A DNA stretch of 64,000 nt, from the NCBI GenBank assembly GCA_932294295.1, contig OW028585.1, positions 13,610,771 to 13,674,770 of the forward strand, written 5' to 3'. Below, piece by piece: positions 44,001 to 55,184 of this stretch; position 1 is the stretch's first letter; each line of letters begins with the position of its first letter. Position numbers and translations under genes: made by a program. The notes beneath the pieces were generated by a model, which ran no database searches, was not told the origin of the DNA, and worked only from the letters and a program-made list of their open reading frames with translations. This stretch comes from Alitta virens (lineage: Eukaryota; Annelida; Polychaeta; Phyllodocida; Nereididae).

Positions 44001-45651
44001 CAATGCCTTGCAAAAGTATTGGCACCCCTCATGGAAAGGCAATAAATTGATATTTTTCTAATGACAGAATAACCTGGGGTTTATGAATATTTCAGGAAAG
44101 GAACTGGACCAAATAATAAATAATTTCTTTATGGAATCATTAGTCAGTGTTGATTTTGACAGAGATAAAATCCATATGTGTGTAAAATTGTGCTTGCAAA
44201 AGTAATGGCGCCCATAATTGCAGACAGTTTGTTTATGTTTTCCACTTACTTTGATCACTGCTTTTAAATTGTTTATGGTTGTTTAGCATTGTTAGACTGA
44301 ATAACAATCAGCTTTAGTCAAATTTAAATCTGTCTGACGACCTCATTAAATGATGTTCCCTTAACAACCTACATTTATGTTGTATGTTGAATTTTCAACA
44401 TGAAAACCAAGGAGCATTCAGAACAGCTGAAAAAACTTATTATTCAGAAACACAGAAGTGAACTTGGTTATAAGAAAATCAGCAAACTTCGTTCTGTGCC
44501 ATGTGGTACTGTGAGGAATATCACTAATGTCTGGAAAACGAGAAGATCAGTAAAAGTGGCACCAAGATCTGGCCGTCCCAAAAAACTGTCCACAAGAATG
44601 AGCTCAAAACTTGTGAGGGAGGTCATCAAGAATCCATCAGTGACTTTGAAAGAACTGCGGGAGTCTGCATCTGAGTCAGGTGTTTCTGTTCATGAGTCCA
44701 CCATATCTCGGAATTTGCACAAAAAAGGCTTGTATGGACATGTCGCTCGAAAAAAGCCTTTTTTGAAGGAAACCCACAAAAGAAACCGTCTGAAATTTGC
44801 TAAGGCCCACATTGATGATACTCCAGAACAATGGTCCAAGATTTTATGGTCAGATGAGACCAAAATAGAACTTTTTGGTGTTAATCAGAAGAAGTATGTA
44901 TGGAGAAAGACAGGCGAAGAATTTGATCCTTCAAAAACGATGCCAACTGTGAAACATGGCGGTGGCAGTGTCATGCTATGGGGGTGCTTTGCGGCTGCAG
45001 GCACAGGAAAACTCGATTGAAGGAATCATGAATGGAGACAAGTACCGCCAGATTCTTGAGGACAATCTACTCAGCAGTGTCCGGCATCTTAAGCTTGGTA
45101 GACATTTTAGGTTCCAGCAGGACAATGACCCGAAACACATGGCCAAAGTGACCACTGAATGGTTCAAGAAGAATAAGATCAAAGTCCTGGAGTGGCCCAG
45201 CCAGTCCTGAGACCTCAACCCAATTGAAAATCTGTGGCATCACTTGAAAAAGGCCGTTCACAAGAGGTCCCCACATAACCTGGAGGAATTGGTCAATTTT
45301 TGCCAACAAGAATGGAAAAAAATTACCCCTTCCATTTGCAAAAAGCTCATTGATGGCTACCAAAAATGACTCAAGGCTGTCTTAGATGCTCAAGGTGCAG
45401 CAACGAAATATTAACTGACTGTACATGGAATTAACGCATGGGGTGCCATTACTTTTGCAATGGACATTTTTTGCTTTTTGCATTGTTGGCTACTGTTACT
45501 GTTGATTTTTTTTGATAATTACAGTTTTGAAATGTTACTTGTGTTATTTCCTGATATTTGCTTTTGATTTAAATTTAATCAATTTATTTTGTTTAAAACA
45601 AACTAAAATGTCTTCATTTCGAAGGGGTGCCAATACATTTGCAAGGCACTG
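44001..45651 (+). mobile_element. Tc1-like transposon
   Basis: The ends CAATGCCTTGCAAAAGTATTGG and, inverted, CAGTGCCTTGCAAATGTATTGG are followed by CACCCCT. The right end abuts TA (45652-45653). A second, internal copy of the end motif lies at about 44191-44213 (CTTGCAAAAGTAATGGCGCCC) and, inverted, at about 45438-45463 (GGGTGCCATTACTTTTGCAA). This gives the IR/DR layout of Tc1 elements such as the fish types. It encodes the broken transposase at 44400-45369. Confidence 0.9.
44400..45369 (+). pseudogene. Tc1-type DD34E transposase, inactivated
   Basis: The open part (44400-45020, 206 aa) starts MKTKEHSEQLKKLI, with the paired-like helix-turn-helix region (GYKKISK..PCGTVRNI) and a GRPKK basic motif, then the first catalytic Asp in WSDETKIELFG. 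A frameshift at about 45013-45018 moves the rest to the next frame: [13 protein letters not shown], then the second Asp in [15 protein letters not shown] at 45208-45210 sits where the family usually has Pro before DLNPIENLW, which holds the catalytic Glu. The Asp-Glu spacing is 34 residues. The frame ends at 45367-45369, giving about 320 codons, near the usual family length. One frameshift and one stop suggest moderate age. Confidence 0.92.
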
Positions 45652-45653
45652 TA

Positions 45654-46434
45654 AAGTGTGAATACAGATTTGTTTTTGTTGAAATTTGTTAATGTAACAT
45701 TTGAACTTTATCTCGGTATAATTTTGTAAGCCTAATCAAACCTGCTTTGGAAAGTTTACAGGGTTTAAAGATTTTATGTTATTGCCAAAAATGTAGCCTG
45801 TAATATATCTTAACTTTAGCTGTAGTGCAAAAGTACATCACTGTCATATAGACATTTGACAAATGATTTAATGTAGGGGAAATATGCCCCCTGAATTTAT
45901 GTTTGAATAATTGAAACTCTGAAAGTGTAAGCATCGATTAAACCAACTTGTGCTGTAAGCCATAAGTAGACTATGATGTGACATAGAAAATCAAAAGTAA
46001 AACCATAATCTTAGCTAAGTGTAAACTAGTGTTTTTGCATAATTTATAATGCCTCGTGGTTTATAATTTCCTTATCTTTGATGTATTTTACAACAGAGGG
46101 AGGTCTGGGGCAGGGGTCCAGTTCTCCCCACCTGAGGTGGCCCAGTTCTCCCCAAGATGTTACTTGAAAGAAATGACAACCATATTTTTCCTCATGGAGA
46201 GAGCACCATGGTAGTTAACATGATTGTCTAAGTAATTGTTGGTGTGACTGTATATACTCCTTAAACATGGTTACATATTAATCAATTTTGGTTTAAATGA
46301 AAATAAATGTAAAGGTCTTTTATCACTCAACAGCTTCAAGTGACTTTAAGCATATTCCCCTTCATAAAATAAAGCATATACCCCTTCATAAAATAAAGCA
46401 TATACCCCTTCACAAAATATGACCTGCAGGGGCT
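45654..46434. other. Intergenic, nothing recognised
   Basis: AGCATATWCCCCTTCATAAAATAA, 27 bp x3, at 46348-46420. No gene is supported. Confidence 0.5.
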
Positions 46435-47010
46435 GTAGTAGTAGTAATTTTATTAACCAAAAGCGGATGGCAACCAGAAAAAGCCAAGACTTATCAGGCT
46501 GGTTGCCTTTACAGAATCAGGTTTGATTTATATAAAAATAATGAAGGTCAATATCCATTTATAACAGGTATGTAACCACTGAGGAAGTAATTTTTGAAGC
46601 TTTTGTGTAATGCTTTTAATATTTTGAAATCATGATTGTTTTGTTGCTGAAAATTATTCCATAGTATCGCGCCTTAATAAACCGCTGTTTTTTTTGGCTT
46701 GAGCTGTCTTGACTCTCCTTATAAATTTTGTCTAGTGACTCTTCTGGCATTAAATATATAATAGTTTTGAAAAATAGGAGGGACAAGGTTTTTTATCACT
46801 TTGAACACAAATTCAATCATGCTAGCCTTGTACATATCTTTTACCATTATATTATATTTATGGTATATTTCTTTTGTTGGCACTCGTAAAGCAAGTCTAT
46901 ATAAAACTTTTACGGCTTTATTTTGTAATGTTTGGAGTCTCATTATATTTTGCCGCTATAACAATATGTTTATTTCTAATCCATCCTCTATAAATTTTTG
47001 CCAATGAACA
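46435..47010 (-). pseudogene. LINE 3' end with reverse transcriptase C-terminus
   Basis: The minus-strand frame 46719-46943 reads MRLQTLQNKAVKVLYRL, then an IYHKYNIMVKDMYKASMIEF stretch and FKVIKNLVP. This is the typical LINE RT tail (RLQ.LQNKAV.., then ..I..L..). It runs into frameshifted remnants before the 3' end, AATAAAATTACTACTACTAC, at 46440. It is 5'-truncated. Confidence 0.78.
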
Positions 47011-47310
47011 ATTGCATACATAGTGGAAATTTTACTTACTGGCATCAAAAACAAAAATTTCATTTTATCAGAAAAAGAAATATATCTCAAATGGTTTCTT
47101 GCTTTCAGACATGCACCTATGACCACTTAGGAGTAATGTGACCCAATTTCAGAATGATATCAATTATACTTTTAGCTGTATGGAGGGTGGCACTGTTCTC
47201 TTGCTGGCCCAGCTCTCTTTACTTTCCTATCAATTTTTACCAAAAGATTATAACAGTGTTGAGACAATCAAGAAGTGAAATTTGCAAATGATGATGATAA
47301 TGATGAGGAT
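47011..47310. other. Intergenic, nothing recognised
   Basis: No supported feature. Confidence 0.4.
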
Positions 47311-47611
47311 GACCACTATTTAAACCACCTCACTATTAAGACCACCTCTCTATTAAGACCACCTCTCTATTCCTCAATATTAAGACCACCTCAATATTAA
47401 GACCACCTCAATATTAAGACCACCTCTCTATTAAGACCACCTCACTATTAAGACCACCTCACTATTAAGACCACCTCTCCAATAAGTAAGACCACCTTAC
47501 TATTAAGACCACCCATCCAATAAGACCACCTCTCTATCAAGACCAAATCAATATCAAGACCACCTTATTACTAAGACCACCTCTCTATTAAGACCACCTT
47601 ATTACTAAGAC
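47311..47611 (-). repeat. 17-bp minisatellite, array 4
   Basis: About 17 units of CCACCTCACTATTAAGA with CTCTATT variants, in the same orientation as arrays 2 and 3 but with different variants. Confidence 0.9.
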
Positions 47612-48405
47612 CACCTAAAGATTTTTTTAACCAAATAAAATCGATTGCAATTAAGTCGGGTCTAAGGGAAAGCTAGACTTGAATAAAAGACAAGATAATG
47701 TTTCTTGTTCATTGAATAAAGCTACTCTTCCCAAAGGCTTAATGACATGCCGCTTTAGGGAAGAGTATACAGTTACAAATTTAATGTAATAAAAGGAAAT
47801 TTGCGTAAATGAAGAAGATTATGACAAGCAATTTTGATTTGTATGTCCAAAATAACAGCGCCCCCCCCCCCCCCAGCTCTTAATAATAAAGGTAAATTGA
47901 GATAATTTGATTGTTCACGATTAATTACTGGTTTTCCCTTGTTTTAATATTTCAGGTTTATTTAATAAATACATTGATATAATTAAATTATTAATTTTGA
48001 ATATGTGCATGATAAGTTAAAATTATCAAACGCAAAGATACTTCTGCTGATCTAATTACATCCAGCTTGCATCATAATTTAATCTCATCCAATTTTAAAG
48101 CAATTTAATTAAACTATTACGTTGACGTTTAAAACCGAAATATTGCAATTAATTTGTAAGCTATTGGCTTTTTGGTGTTAGTTATGAAAGACAAAAAAAA
48201 TCCCAACAACACTTGCATTTTCTTGAAAAATGTTGTATAATTTGTCCATATCTTTAAAATAAATGCAGTTTCATTCATTTACTGCCATTGCCAATATCTT
48301 ATTAATTTTGCTGACTATTATTATTTGATCTTTCACACAAAATACCCATTTACTAACCTACTAACTTATTTGCTCACTTACTTATTTACCTAACATTTCA
48401 TTGCC
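47612..48405. other. Intergenic, nothing recognised
   Basis: A C14 run at 47862-47875. No gene is supported. Confidence 0.45.
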
Positions 48406-48610
48406 CAAGCTGCCCTGAGTACTTACTTACTGATTTACTGACTTACTTACTGACTTACTTACTTAGTTATTTACTTGCTTACTTACTGACTTACTTGCTG
48501 ACTTACTTACAGACTTACTTAATTACTTGCTTACTTGCTGACTTACTAACTGACTTACTGACTTACTGACTTACTACTTACTTACTTACTGAAACAGACT
48601 GTTTTACTAA
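48406..48610 (+). repeat. (CTTA/CTGACTTA)n microsatellite
   Basis: Irregular CTTACTTACTGACTTACT units. Confidence 0.9.
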
Positions 48611-49724
48611 CTGCTAACTGACTACCAAACTAACTGATTAGATCACTGACTGACTAGATTATATATATATTGCTGGTTGATATTTTAGTAAGAGAATCAA
48701 TCCAGAATCCTAAATTATTTTTCCAGAAATATTACAATTTCTGACATATATTTTATGAGGTGGTTGGCTTTAAAGTGTATAAAATGACTCCAAAAATTCT
48801 CATATTTCGTAATTTTAGGGTTTGATAAATTGTTACAGATATTTCGTTCATGATTAGCGTATACTGAATGGTGAATTTAAGACATAAAAGTCTTTAAGAC
48901 TCAAGACATTTTTCTTCGCTTCTCAATGCACAATAAACACTTCAAAAACAATTGATATATTTAAAAAAAAAAACCACTTTTACTGATTAGGTACAAATAT
49001 TCAGAAATGCACATGTTACGTTCGGGCAGACCAGGAGAGCACTCTAATTAAGAAAAAAAAAAACACCAGAGGGTAACACTAGCGAGAGTCCACTTGGTTA
49101 TCTAACAAAAAATTTAGTGTTATTTCTAAAACCCATAAAATTAAAGCTTAAGTAGCATAGCTTTAATTTTTGAAACTTAATTTCAAAGAAACTTTAATTG
49201 GTAGGTGTTACTGTTAAGTTATTTAAGTTGCCTTAAGAACCACTTAATTAACTAGTCTACAGCTAAATTGAATGTCAAAGTTGTTTGGGAACAGTAGTAA
49301 TCGGTTTTGATCACTAATAACCATGAAAGATAAGTGTTTGGACTTACCTCATTATTTTTAAATCCTTCCTCTCTGTAAATATGGTATTCCACAAAAGTAA
49401 TAATCCCTTTAGAAATATTTTCCGATCGTATCAAAATGGCAATAACTCTTGATTAAACAAATGCAATTCAATATCATCAATTTTCCTGTTGAGTGTCAAT
49501 CAAATGACATCGACAGTCAATAGAACGTACGGAAAGTCTCATGATGACGGTTGCCATGGTTTCTAGATCCTTTTGCATCCCTTGGTAGTCCAAGAATGAA
49601 GCTGGGGGATGCTGTGCCATCAATGATACTGAAGCCATGATTTAGTTCTGATGGCTAACACCAGGGGAAAGCATTATGCCGCATGGGCGTGTTTTGTACA
49701 TTCTCCATGAGCTTCTAGTCTCTT
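48611..49724. other. Intergenic, nothing recognised
   Basis: No supported gene. Confidence 0.4.
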
Positions 49725-50095
49725 TGTATGACCAGACGTAATGATGAGATGATAGGGTTGGATTCCACACCATATTATTTACCTACCCTAAAGATGGGGC
49801 ACACACATATGTATTTAATTTATTATGCTACTGCATGGTCTGAGGCATATAGTAGCCACTTTGTATTATACCAACTGTAGTCAGATGTAATGATGAGATA
49901 AAATGATTCAAGTCCACACCGTGTTACTTTACCCTAGGAAGGTACATAGAATTACATGTGTATTATTTATATTGTCTCAGTGCATATCAACTTTATATAA
50001 CACGCTGTAGGCAGACATAATGATGAGATGAAAAGGCTTGGAGTCCACACCACGCTACTCATTTACCCTATGGATAATATACATTATGTTATGTT
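49725..50095 (-). mobile_element. Three short SINE-B 3' ends in a row
   Basis: ATGACCAGACGTAATGATGAGATGATAGGGTTGGATTCCACACC (49729), CAGATGTAATGATGAGATAAAATGATTCAAGTCCACACCGTGTTAC (49873) and GGCAGACATAATGATGAGATGAAAAGGCTTGGAGTCCACACC (50011) are 3' segments about 140 bp apart. The regular spacing suggests local duplication. Confidence 0.7.
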
Positions 50096-50204
50096 ATGTT
50101 GATATATATTCTATTGGCAAACAACATTTACAACACAACATTATAGAGTAAGTGTATTTCTTTATTGTCTCAGTGCCACTGGGTTGTACCCTGAGAGATA
50201 CCTT

Positions 50205-50620
50205 AAACAATGAATTGATAAATTGCCCTTAAGTGCTGCCAAAAATAGCAATGAGCTTTTTGCAATTTTATTTCGCTGTGAATGTATCTCTATTTTTCTG
50301 AGGTGACACATACCACAGAAATTCTAATATGCATAATTTTTCTGTCAGAAATATAAGTATTCCCCACTTAGACAATGATATTAGATGACCAATGTCGAAA
50401 TGCCTTTTTTATGCTTTTGCCCTGTTGTGAAACTAATAAGTAAATATTTTTAACACAATGAATTGATAAATTGCCCTTAAGTGAGGCAAAAAACTAAGTC
50501 ATTTTATTTCGCTGTAAATGTATCCCAATTTTTCTGAGGTGACACATGCCACAGGAATTCTGATATGCATAATTTTTCTGTCAGAAATATAAGTATTCCC
50601 CACTTAGATAAATGACACAA
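50205..50620. repeat. Direct duplication, about 248-bp spacing
   Basis: CAATGAATTGATAAATTGCCCTTAAGTG, TTCTGAGGTGACACAT and TAATTTTTCTGTCAGAAATATAAGTATTCCCCACTTAGA occur at 50208-50385 and 50456-50610. Confidence 0.85.
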
Positions 50621-50979
50621 TTTTTGCAATATAGTAACTCAGGATTCTTTTTCATACTTAAAAATATGCATTCAAGATATGTGTGACACATTGTTTGTCA
50701 AACAAAAATAAAATTCCATTCAGCAATAAGTCAAAATACATATATACTCTTTACCTTTGGTCAGGAGACATCCACGACGTTATTATTTAAAAAAACGCGG
50801 ACGTGGATGTAGATGCCCCCTAAAACTCGTATTAAAAAAAAAAAAAAAATTAAATACATTTATATATAAATGACAAGATCTAAATATAAGATATAATGAT
50901 GAGATGAAAATAAAAAATATATATTTGTTCATTCAGATGCCCGTTCACTAAATGAATTGGTATATTTTCCAAACTGAAT

Positions 50980-51035
50980 ATTTATTAGCCTGTTGCAAAA
51001 TACCGCGAAAAATGACAGGTCTGTTGCCAGCTGTT
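50980..51035 (+). repeat. Fragment of the 7.2/56.2-kb dispersed repeat
   Basis: GCCTGTTGCAAAATACCGCGAAAAATGACAGG matches TCTGTTGCAAAATACCACGAAAAATGAC at 56517. Confidence 0.6.
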
Positions 51036-51135
51036 TTCAGCAGGTGACAGTAATATACCTACATTCGGGCAGGTTTCTATTAAAAAATTAACCAGTTAGT
51101 GCGCAGTAAGCGATATAGTAGTAAAATAATGAAAA

Positions 51136-51350
51136 AGTGCAGTATAGCGGACCAAGATTCATGACCATATTTAACGAGCCTCATTGCCAGGCCTATGACG
51201 TAATAATGCTTGAAATCTATGTATGACGTCACAAACTAATGTAGTCATCTACAACAAATGTTATTTTAATTGTGCTAGAACTTCAAACTTGTGAAATATT
51301 TGATAAAATCTAATTTTTAATGGGCGCCAAATATGGGCATAAACAGAATC
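51136..51350. mobile_element. MITE family 1, copy 3 (right end lost)
   Basis: AGTGCAGTATAGCGGACC, GAGCCTCATTGCCAGGCCTATGACGT, GTGCTAGAACTTCAAACTTGTG and GGGCGCCAAATATGGGCATAAA follow copy 1 colinearly. The right terminal repeat is missing. Confidence 0.8.
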
Positions 51351-51724
51351 AACAACATAATATAGTGACCTGCATTTCATATTTTTATATTTCGTTCTTT
51401 AGAAATTCACATCAAGCTAATTAGATGTCTTGAAGATGCTTTATAAAGTAAATCTGATGCCACTTGTGAGATGTTTTTGTGAAATAAATAGCCTTTATTT
51501 TGCTCCAACTAAGGACGAAATTAGCCTGGTTATTTTATCGGAAGTCCATACAGGTAATAAGACCATTTTCAGTTCTACCTTAATTTTTTTTTCTTCGCTT
51601 CTGATACAAAATATTTTCAACGTATTGTGTATGGCTTGAATAAATTCATATCCCAGAGGCCCATTTTTTTGCAGAAGTTATAATTTTCTTTCAACGTCCT
51701 CAAAATTCCTCTGATAGTTGTCTA
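51351..51724. other. Intergenic, nothing recognised
   Basis: A 69-codon frame at 51430-51639 is unsupported. Confidence 0.4.
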
Positions 51725-51726
51725 CT

Positions 51727-51915
51727 TCCATGGTGATGAGATGATAATGCTTGGAGTCCACACCATGTTACACATTCACCCCATGGGTGGGGTCTTTACT
51801 GGCCTCAGCATAGACACCAAGTATCGGCACCTCCGATTTAACATCCCATGTGACTGACAGTTAACTGATGTGGAGCTCATGAAGATTATGTGCGCCAGGT
51901 TTTGGACCCAAATCT
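51727..51915 (-). mobile_element. SINE-B, long copy
   Basis: GATGAGATGATAATGCTTGG, AGTCCACACCATGTTACACATTCACCCCATGGGTGGGGTC and GCCTCAGCATAGACACCAAG, then GATTTAACATCCCATGTGAC and a worn head. Confidence 0.8.
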
Positions 51916-52590
51916 TCAGCAGAAAAGGCTGGTGTTTGCATAACATCAATCAAGAGTGAGTTTTGTTTTGTTGTAAGATAGCTTTTTTGTATCTTCTCAT
52001 GAAATGATAATGAAAAAAAAAGAAAGAAAAAATGTTAAAAATATCTTACTTCTGCAACGGTCTCCCATATTTCTTGTTATTGCCTACGAGGGCCTGACGG
52101 ATGCTTGGCGACGGACGTTTGGCGAGTGACGGATGTTCGGCGAGTGGTTGATAGCGATTTATGACTACCTCATGTACGCTCGTGGAAAGAATTTATACGT
52201 GATTAACAGAGCCATGAGTGAGCACATATAGCCTATTTTTCACGTCCGTTGTCATATGTAGGTCGTATCCTAACAGTGTGAACGCCCCAATTATGCTCTT
52301 TTTTTTTAATAGTATTGCTCTTGTTGTTCATTGTGTTCATTATTGGTCCATTATGGAAGAAACACAATATCTGCAACGACATGTTTTTAGCTGAAATACC
52401 ATTTCTTGACATTACGTTTCCAATTGCGGAAGGTAAAAGAAATTGCAATTTAAGTTTGTGAAGCGAATTGACGTCAGAAATCATTTTATCGCAGTGCATT
52501 GAAGTGAGAGAGAATTTCATCGCACTTCAAGATCCAACAAAATGAGCACATCTATGTTAGGGATTGGCAATAAATGTTCGGTGATAACTG
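51916..52590. other. Intergenic, nothing recognised
   Basis: GACGGATGCTTGGCGACGGACGTTTGGCGAGTGACGGATGTTCGGCGAGTGG at 52096-52147 is a short 17-20 bp repeat. The minus 95-codon frame at 52233-52520 is unsupported. Confidence 0.45.
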
Positions 52591-52779
52591 TGGTGGTGGG
52601 TGGACTAGGGCTTTACGTGCTGTATTTCTGCACTTGTTGGGCTAAGTAGGACAGGCAGGGACAATGGCAATGAGATGAGGAATGAAACAGCCATCCAACT
52701 CATGGTTGATCAGGAAATTAAAGCCTGGACCCCCTTGTTGGAAGCCCAGCGCTATCACTGAGCTAGGCCCCCACCCCCA
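52591..52779 (-). mobile_element. Full-length SINE-A
   Basis: Minus-strand head GGGGGCCTAGCTCAGTGATAGCGC, GGGCTTCCAACAAGG, a worn B box, and the body to CAGCACGTAAAGCCCTAGTCC with a CCACCCACCACCAC tail. Flanks CGGTGATAACT (52580) and CGGTAATGATAACT (52780) look like a target duplication with a three-base indel. Confidence 0.82.
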
Positions 52780-52792
52780 CGGTAATGATAAC

Positions 52793-52985
52793 TCCCTGCA
52801 CTCCCTGCACTGTTTATGAGCCTAATTTCAGTCCCTGCCCCATCACATGGGATGTCATCATCATCATCATCTCATGTATGGTAGTGACTGTGAGTGCATG
52901 GGTTCAAAGCCTACTTCCTGCACTGTTTATGAGCCACATCTCAGTCCTGCCCCATCACATGGGATGTCATCATCATCATCTCATA
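52793..52985 (+). repeat. TGCACTGTTTATGAGCC repeat, two units
   Basis: CCTGCACTGTTTATGAGCC, TCAGTCC and GCCCCATCACATGGGATGTCATCATC occur twice about 120 bp apart. The linker GTAGTGACTGTGAGTGCATGGGTTCAAAGCC could be a decayed tRNA-like B box. Two more units are at 54030-54230. Confidence 0.75.
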
Positions 52986-53103
52986 TTGAATTTATTATTT
53001 ATTAAATTGAATTTTTTTGAATATTTTGAATTTATTTAATTTTCAGCAATTACAGTCATATTTGCAATACAAGGTTACAATATACCAAATAGATATAATT
53101 ATA

Positions 53104-53254
53104 CACGACCAAATGTGCCACGTGTGTTTTCCATGTGTTTGGATAAACGCATGGAAAACACATGGTTTTTGACTCATTATAATTAGCTAAAAACCATGCG
53201 TTTTCCATGCGTTTATCCTTCTCATGGAAAACGCACGTGGCACATTTGGCCATG
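53104..53254. mobile_element. Hairpin MITE, copy 6
   Basis: CACGACCAAATGTGCCACGTG to its inverse, ending GGCACATTTGGCCATG, flanked by TA (53102-53103 and 53255-53256). 151 bp. The arms pair over about 68 bases around CATTATAATTA. Confidence 0.9.
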
Positions 53255-53504
53255 TATTATGTAAGTTGCCTGGGTCTATACATAAAAGCAATGCTTGAAG
53301 GTTGTATGGCCCTGGGAAAGTATGGTGATGAGAATGAATGAAGATGAGGATGAATATGAATGCATGTCATGTCATAAGTTACATTTTACATACAAATTTT
53401 AAATATCAGCAGTTGCGATATATGTCAATTAAAAATATCAATAGGAGATTAATTCTAAATTTATGAAGGAAGATGGTTTGACAAATAGATAAAATTGGAT
53501 GAAT

Positions 53505-54020
53505 TTACCTACTGCATGTTTCCTTGTTAATGGTTCTAATTGCTCTTTTTTGGTGTAAGTTTAATCTCTTTAGTGCACTATTTGGTAGGTTAGCCCAGGC
53601 AGTGATAGCATATGTTAAATATGGTTCAATGAGCGCATTATAGATAGTTTTTAGTGTGTGTTCAGGTAAATTATGTTTTAATTTTGTTAGGACTGCTACA
53701 TGGCCAAATGTGCTATGTGCGTTTTCCATGTGTTTGGATAAACGCATGGAGAACGCATGGTTTTCACCTCATTTTAGGCAAAAACCATGCGTTTTCCAAG
53801 CGTTTATCCTTCTCATGGAAAACGCACGTGGCACATTTGGCCATGTAGTATCTGGGAAACTTTCTTACATTTATCATGAATGTGTGAAGTCCAGGTTAAG
53901 TCATCTTGTAGAGTTACTCCAAGAAATTTGATCTCTTTAGTGTTTTCAATCTTTATATTATTTACAAGAATTTCAAAATTTTCTAGGGAATTTACTTTGA
54001 GTTTAATTTTATTTTCAAAT
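53505..54020 (-). pseudogene. LINE reverse transcriptase fragment split by a hairpin MITE
   Basis: The minus-strand frame from about 54010 reads LKVNSLENFEILVNNIKIEN, then EIKFLGVTLQDDLTWTSHI and KCKKVSQI (the FLG..LD..L.W..HI motif of LINE RTs). It resumes beyond the insert as AVLTKLKHNLPEHTLK, then an IYNALIEPYLTYAITAW stretch and RAIRTI. Reading across the MITE with a single TA kept puts both parts in one frame. It is truncated at both ends. Confidence 0.85.
53699..53845. mobile_element. Hairpin MITE, copy 7 (inside a LINE)
   Basis: CATGGCCAAATGTGCTATGTGC to its inverse, flanked by TA at 53697-53698 and 53846-53847. 147 bp, inserted in the RT coding sequence of the LINE fragment. Confidence 0.93.
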
Positions 54021-54029
54021 ATATACCAT

Positions 54030-54230
54030 ATATGGTAGTGACTGCGAGTACATGGGTTTAACGCCCATTCCCTGCACTGTTTATGAGCCACATCTCAGTC
54101 CCTGCCCCATCACATGGGATGTACTCATCATCATCATCTCATCTATGGTAGTGACTGTGAGTGCATGGGTTTAATGCCCGCTCCTTGCACTGTTTATGAG
54201 CCACATCTTATTCTCTGTCCCCTGTGTACT
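54030..54230 (+). repeat. TGCACTGTTTATGAGCC repeat, two more units
   Basis: GGTAGTGACTGCGAGTACATGGGTTTAACGCCC and GGTAGTGACTGTGAGTGCATGGGTTTAATGCCC each lead into CACTGTTTATGAGCCACATCT. Confidence 0.75.
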
Positions 54231-54429
54231 CAGTCCTATCAAATTGTTACCCAAATTGGTTGCCTGTATTTGGTAACAATTAAGATGATTGCATCATTAA
54301 ATTAACCCTGCACAGCTTACGTCTGATGATATTTGAGTACAGAATGTCACAAGAGAAGGCCCTGTTACATTTAGAAAGTGGATATAAAAATAATATAAAA
54401 AGAAACAATGAACAATGAGGAGGGAACGT

Positions 54430-54690
54430 GAGTTGCTCTTGTTAAACGTTTTACCAAGAATTAAAGAGACATTGTGGATTAAAGAGAGTTGCAAATGCTC
54501 TTGTTAAACTTTTTATCGAGAATTAAAGAGACATTGTGGATTAAAGAGAGTTGCAAATGCTCTTGTTGAACTTTTTACCGAGAATTAAAGAGACATTGTG
54601 GATTAAAGCGAGTTGCAAATGCTCTCGTTTAACTATTTACCTGAGAATTAAAGAGACATTGTGGATTAAAGCGAGTTGCCAATCCAATGG
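54430..54690 (+). repeat. 62-bp tandem repeat x4
   Basis: The unit GAGAATTAAAGAGACATTGTGG, ATTAAAGAGAGTTGCAAATGC, TCTTGTTAAACTTTTTACC has copies 62 bp apart (for example GTTGC at 54488 and 54550). Confidence 0.92.
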
Positions 54691-54868
54691 CGTTTACTGT
54701 AATTACATTCAACTGACTGACGGAACAGCAAAGTTCCATATGATTAGTATGGAACTATACAGAGTCAATCTGAAGAACACCTGAATCAACTGCAGTACAT
54801 TACGTAACCAAGTCACATTATTAATACCATAATCATCATTATGATGTCCTTATCATGTTGAGAATAGA

Positions 54869-55170
54869 TAGACTGATAGGTAGATATGGGAAGTGCAGCC
54901 CTCTAAGGCAAGTTCTTGCCACTATCGAGGGTTGATTGATGAGGTGAGAGAGAGGAGGAGTCCACCCATGTTACATATTTACCCCATGGGTGGGATCTTT
55001 TATTTGCCTCAGCATAGACACTGAGTGCAATGGACCGCTTATTTAACGTCTCATCCAAATGACATCCAGCTGGGATGATGCTCATGAAGGATGCCCGGGC
55101 CTGGGATTGAACCTGGGTCCTTCAGAGAAGCGGGCGAGCGTCTTACCACTAGACCACCCAGCTGCTATTA
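54869..55170 (-). mobile_element. Full-length SINE-B with 14-bp target duplication
   Basis: On the minus strand the tRNA-like head has an A box in GGTGGTCTAGTGGTAAGACGC and a B box in GGTTCAATCCC. The body GAGACGTTAAATAAGCGGTCC..CAGTGTCTATGCTGAGG and the GTGGACTCCTCC..GAGGGCTGCAC end follow, then a (CTATCTAC)-like tail. Perfect repeats ATGTTGAGAATAGA flank it (54855-54868 and 55171-55184), fixing its extent. Confidence 0.9.
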
Positions 55171-55184
55171 ATGTTGAGAATAGA

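Noticed and set aside
52233..52520. 95-codon minus-strand frame
   Set aside because: No recognisable domain and no splice context that could be defended. The following SINE-A explains nearby conservation.
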